Assembly (NCBI GenBank): GCA_028819945.1
Contig: JAPPKQ010000471.1
Location: 1 to 6,766 of the forward strand
Source: a bacterium
GTDB lineage: Bacteria; Actinomycetota; Acidimicrobiia; Acidimicrobiales; CATQHL01
Direction of reading: 5' to 3'
DNA length: 6,766 nucleotides
Numbering within the stretch: the first letter of the stretch is position 1; each line of letters begins with the position of its first letter. Below are positions 6,201 through 6,766 of the stretch, piece by piece. Below the pieces are notes generated by a model. That model did not search any database and was not told the origin of the DNA. It saw only the letters and a program-made list of their open reading frames with translations. The position numbers and the translations under genes are program-made.

Positions 6201-6766
6201 CCCGGGTCGCCGTGATCGTCACGCTCGAACCCTCCGTCACGTAGCCGCCGCCCGATACCGACAGGTTGACCTTGGAGAGGGCGTGTCCATTGACCGCGAA
6301 GCGGAGGACCTGGGTGTGAGAAACCCAGTTCGATCCCGGTCTGTACCGGCTGCCGTCGGCGATGGACCAGCCCGCCGCGCCGGTCTGGGAATCGGAATCG
6401 GTCAGGCCGTAGGAGGCGCGCGTCAGAAAGCCGAGACCGCGATTCATCCGGATGAAGTAGGAGGTGTTCGCGGCCAGGACGGTGTTCGCCGGCGCGGTGA
6501 AGGTGTTGACGGCGTTGGCCGTCAGGCTCGCCGGATTCGTGAGCGTCGCCACCAGGGCGCCGGGGTTCGTGCCGCCGCCTGTCCAGAGTTCCACCAACAC
6601 GGTCCTGCCGCTGGCGACGGTCTCTATCGCCACGTCCACGGACGTGAGCAGGTAGCCCGCGCCGTTGCTCCCCGTGGTGAACTTCGTCGACCAGTCCGTG
6701 TTTTGTCTGGAGGCGTATATGGACGCCGCCTTGGTTGCAACCCCCCAGCTTCGCGTTTTGACAGTT
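1..6766 (-). CDS. Giant Calx-beta repeat surface protein, partial at both ends
   Basis: The frame whose codons end at 6765, 6762 and so on stays open for 2255 codons with strong G/C bias at third positions. The translation is coherent throughout: about a dozen beta-sandwich modules with Calx-beta hallmarks (EGG/EGS near the start, TIPAG in the middle, acidic D/E loops, DNDDP-type ends). Calx-beta modules are known to bind calcium through such acidic loops and are common in bacterial adhesins and other exported proteins. Cysteines are few (ten) and lysines are scarce, which fits an extracellular protein. No signal peptide, start codon or stop codon lies inside the window, so the gene is longer than 6.7 kb. 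The C-terminal linker suggests a surface protein ending in an autotransporter-like barrel, which is inference. Ligand and exact role are unknown. An RTX or type I secreted adhesin is the alternative, but I see no GGXGXDXXX nonapeptides here. Confidence 0.95.
226..606 (-). other. Terminal Calx-beta-like module with cysteine pair
   Basis: Residues 2054-2180. Marks are VSIRDKTQAEGAGLRFRNVT, CFRAELSAAQ, NSAPVSARPWQDYHPLPYNR, ISIPAGRTWAYFCVRVHDDS, HDEEDETFEVVLTDA and VAVGTITNDDP. In the family as I recall it, the last module before the barrel linker has this same plan (TPVSA, DY, HDDSHDE, ETFEVVL, NDDPMP). Cysteines are at residues 2081 and 2134. Confidence 0.7.
607..939 (-). other. Calx-beta module, TRND-TDEPDG subfamily
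   Basis: Residues 1943-2053. It reads ITEGGTAVFTVTRTGATTDP, LTVNLDISDAASSNFLDSN, KTVTIAAGSGTGTHSVQTRN, DSTDEPDGEVRAVIAAGDGY and closes AAVAVADND. It is closer to the distant module at 3619-3960 than to the adjacent repeat A. Confidence 0.8.
940..1260 (-). repeat. Tandem Calx-beta repeat, copy A
   Basis: Residues 1836-1942. It differs from copy B at only five residues: S for T in the APAP stretch, V for T and V for A in the SxSFxF strand, and A for D and A for T near the end. It closes VAVSDNDDP. The acidic loop DDSEDEEDG matches copy B and is the likely calcium site. Confidence 0.9.
1261..1587 (-). repeat. Tandem Calx-beta repeat, copy B
   Basis: Residues 1727-1835. It reads VTVAAGSAATEGGSASFTFT, VATQGDYGITAGTRTVTIPT, TTDDSEDEEDGSVGVTIG, and closes VTVSDNDDP. 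It aligns with copy A at an offset of 321 bases (107 codons) with 7 mismatches over 311 bases. Bases 1305-1507 are the same as 984-1186. Confidence 0.9.
1588..1905 (-). repeat. Tandem Calx-beta repeat, copy C
   Basis: Residues 1621-1726. First of three adjacent related Calx-beta units. It reads VTVAAGSAATEGGSVSFVFT, VSVTVATAGDYGVTAGT, TVTIPASGTHTLTLST, acidic loop QDDAEDETDGS, and closes VAVLDDDG. It is clearly diverged from copies A and B in most of its length, but about 44 bases coding for the GGS start region are the same in all three. Confidence 0.85.
1906..2223 (-). other. Unassigned module between Calx-beta blocks
   Basis: Residues 1515-1620. It lacks EGG/EGS, TIPAG and DDD marks. Visible segments are PVSDGSVTVARPSGWTGPGR, IQFGGGPKTLNRNNFTALRI, NITDDRFEVTWSSREAG, RRLTLEWQPVAG and RPSDGNAQDPRVLTIED. 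Alternating hydrophobic residues suggest beta-sheet, and it holds four tryptophans in about 100 residues, more than its neighbours. I do not recognise the family. It separates the older, divergent modules from the near-identical repeats that follow. Confidence 0.5.
2224..2580 (-). other. Calx-beta module, GSDAVFT subfamily
   Basis: Residues 1396-1514. It opens VTEGSDAVFTIARTGSTAAA, continues KEVDIPAGSASVTWTVATAQ, has an acidic loop DGDDDQDGLVRLSL and closes AASVAIADDDEP. The opening is nearly the same as in the module at 3619-3960, but the middle strand (EEGRVPGRDSVAAADEGD) and loop differ. Confidence 0.75.
2581..2940 (-). other. Calx-beta module with close cysteine pair
   Basis: Residues 1276-1395. 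It reads AVSLDAASYSADEGDALTVT, TAVGIACTDDTATAGTDYAA, CPASVTIPANAASHAFTIQT, EDTEGEAPERFDIAL and closes ARATIADDDG. Cysteines at residues 1320 and 1334 flank TDDTATAGTDYAA, similar in position to the pair in the module at 3244-3618. Confidence 0.8.
2941..3243 (-). other. Ig-like module (VGETLTA type)
   Basis: Residues 1175-1275. It has no Calx-beta marks. It reads FRVTGEVRVGETLTAEKTAA, DPDGAGGVFQYFWFR, GDWTQLYSAGG, AWTVPASAGGQHATLVVTY and RDGDGWEERVEVP. The pattern (GxxxVGETLTA, DxDG, a YxWxR-type strand, later VxVxYxDxxG) matches an immunoglobulin-like module commonly mixed with Calx-beta units in large surface proteins. It probably acts as a spacer or binding unit. It contains no cysteine. 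Confidence 0.6.
3244..3618 (-). other. Calx-beta module with close cysteine pair
   Basis: Residues 1050-1174. Marks are VFWERQGNQFREDAGTVTVE, LAADLEVNYSIGGTATCGVD, GTGTFTLPAGVKAADAFSF and the acidic loop DDGTGDDGERIVLTLE. Cysteines at residues 1095 and 1106 flank GVDYTIAGAD, so they would close a short loop if joined. The closing strand (YSLNRRDHPVTLHEQ) lacks the DDD signature because the next module is of another type. Confidence 0.75.
3619..3960 (-). other. Calx-beta module, TRND-TDEPDG subfamily
   Basis: Residues 936-1049. It reads VAEGSDAVFTVTRAGSTASA, LTVNLEVSDAA, RTVTIPAGQASADYPVPTRN, DRTDEPDGDVTVTVAPGGG and closes STATVRVTDGD. It most resembles the module at 607-939, sharing VFTVTR, the LTVNL strand and TRND-TDEPDG, and is also related to the one at 2224-2580. 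Confidence 0.8.
3961..4392 (-). other. Extended Calx-beta module with a cysteine pair
   Basis: Residues 792-935. Marks are LSIAAPADAYEGNSGTADRL, FTATLSRPMGARVAYQICLSG, RARTIPAGADYQPGSGFI, DTDRESDETVVGTLSF and the close THTILNDDP. Cysteines at residues 832 and 872 lie on neighbouring predicted strands. The unit is longer than usual because of the segment around RGGLRAQASRCHVF. Confidence 0.65.
4393..4800 (-). other. Calx-beta module with Tyr/Asp-rich insertion
   Basis: Residues 656-791. The first half is ordinary (PTVTVTADAASVTEGTAASF, RVTIPAGQRSAPLSVPT). After DGRVEAYVQDGYT, where other units close quickly with a final strand, there is an insertion rich in Tyr and Asp (residues about 742-781, bases 4423-4542), before RARVAVRDAAV completes the fold. 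Confidence 0.65.
4801..5136 (-). other. Calx-beta module (SFASATATVQEG type)
   Basis: Residues 544-655. It reads AAVSFASATATVQEGLPARL, EVRLSRA, GVDYEDGPYTLTIPAGRTTG, then the acidic loop DAFDTEPDETFTVAL and the last strand QATVTIVQP. This is a canonical Calx-beta layout. The EDE-rich loop (DTEPDET) is the expected calcium ligand cluster. Confidence 0.8.
5137..5601 (-). other. Long TNVGGGGD-type beta module
   Basis: Residues 389-543, about 155 residues and so longer than a standard Calx-beta unit. Marks in order are VEQHPSETARVRVVLSRRL, AGEKLAVPVEFGG, TFYVRFTGHDTD, EAVLTLTPTVNGD and FTNVGGGGDRHATDNNAWLT, ending YQDDD. From memory, a recurring module of large Calx-beta proteins has the same plan (NVGGGADPHATNN-like end). 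It probably derives from Calx-beta with an enlarged middle. Its function is unknown. Confidence 0.55.
5602..5940 (-). other. Divergent Calx-beta-like module with a cysteine pair
   Basis: Residues 276-388. It opens with ATGSFTEGSQGIPCALIRN and ends with RDSTDEPDG, GDGYTVASPSSKVITMMDDD. The usual central TIPAG strand is replaced by a longer segment (around WLRPSGRGDLTYRAFSG). Cysteines are at residues 300 and 364. The bases around 5701-5760 are noticeably poorer in GC than the surroundings. Confidence 0.6.
5941..6270 (-). other. Calx-beta module 1
   Basis: Residues 166-275. It carries the opening YVTEGSSVTITATR, a middle strand pair GDYTVPASITIANGSRSGTA, the acidic loop SPDEPAETVVVEL and the closing strand AVTIVITDG. 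This is the full order expected of a Calx-beta domain of about 110 residues, with no cysteine. Confidence 0.75.
6286..6765 (-). other. N-terminal lectin-like module (choice-of-anchor R-like)
   Basis: Residues 1-160 of the fragment. Visible marks are FTTGSNGAGYLLTSVDV, then VLVELWTGGGTNPGALVATL, NPASLTANAVNTFTAP, LAANTSYFIRM and TGAAGWSIADG. From memory, this order matches a module often found at the N-terminal side of Calx-beta proteins and labelled choice-of-anchor R or left unnamed. It is predicted to be a jelly-roll or lectin-like fold, so a binding role is possible but unproven. It has no cysteine. The module may begin before the right edge, since the first residues (VKTRSWGVATKAAS) read as the start of such a unit or as a linker from an earlier one. 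Confidence 0.55.

Noticed and set aside
1..6766. RTX-type calcium repeats or a type I secretion signal
   Set aside because: No GGXGXDXXX nonapeptides appear. The acidic clusters are in Calx-beta loops instead.
1..6766. Internal promoters, terminators or intergenic regions
   Set aside because: The coding frame covers the whole window. GC-rich inverted repeats are frequent by composition and none is followed by a T-run in an intergenic setting.

Overview
The window is very GC-rich (roughly 70% by eye) and is filled by one giant protein-coding gene on the minus strand. Read from 6765 down to 1, the frame runs for 2255 codons with no stop, enters at the right edge and leaves at the left edge. 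Neither the true start with any signal peptide nor the true stop is present. There is no intergenic stretch over 300 bases, and I see no RNA gene, promoter, terminator, mobile element or CRISPR array.

The protein is a chain of beta-sandwich modules, mostly Calx-beta-like, with hallmark phrases such as VTEGS/ATEGG near each module start, (V/I)TIPA in the middle, acidic loops such as DDSEDEEDG, and DNDDP or DDD closing each module. From N- to C-terminus: a GWSI-containing lectin-like module (6286-6765); two Calx-beta-type modules; a larger TNVGGGGD module; further Calx-beta modules, one with a Tyr/Asp-rich insertion; an Ig-like module (2941-3243); two more Calx-beta modules; a module I cannot assign (1906-2223); three near-identical tandem Calx-beta repeats (940-1905); two divergent Calx-beta modules; and a linker (1-225) containing GRFGRTVAQQ. 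From memory of protein families, that linker occurs in large Calx-beta proteins just before an autotransporter-type beta-barrel. If so, the barrel lies beyond the left edge.

The best-supported picture is a giant secreted or surface-displayed, probably calcium-stabilised, adhesin-like protein. The organism is likely a high-GC Gram-negative bacterium. Proteins of this style are common in marine and sponge-associated lineages, but the window cannot fix the taxon. The most useful observations are a 203-base exact tandem duplication with signs of mosaic exchange, cysteines that occur strictly as two per module in five modules, and several modules that do not fit the Calx-beta pattern.
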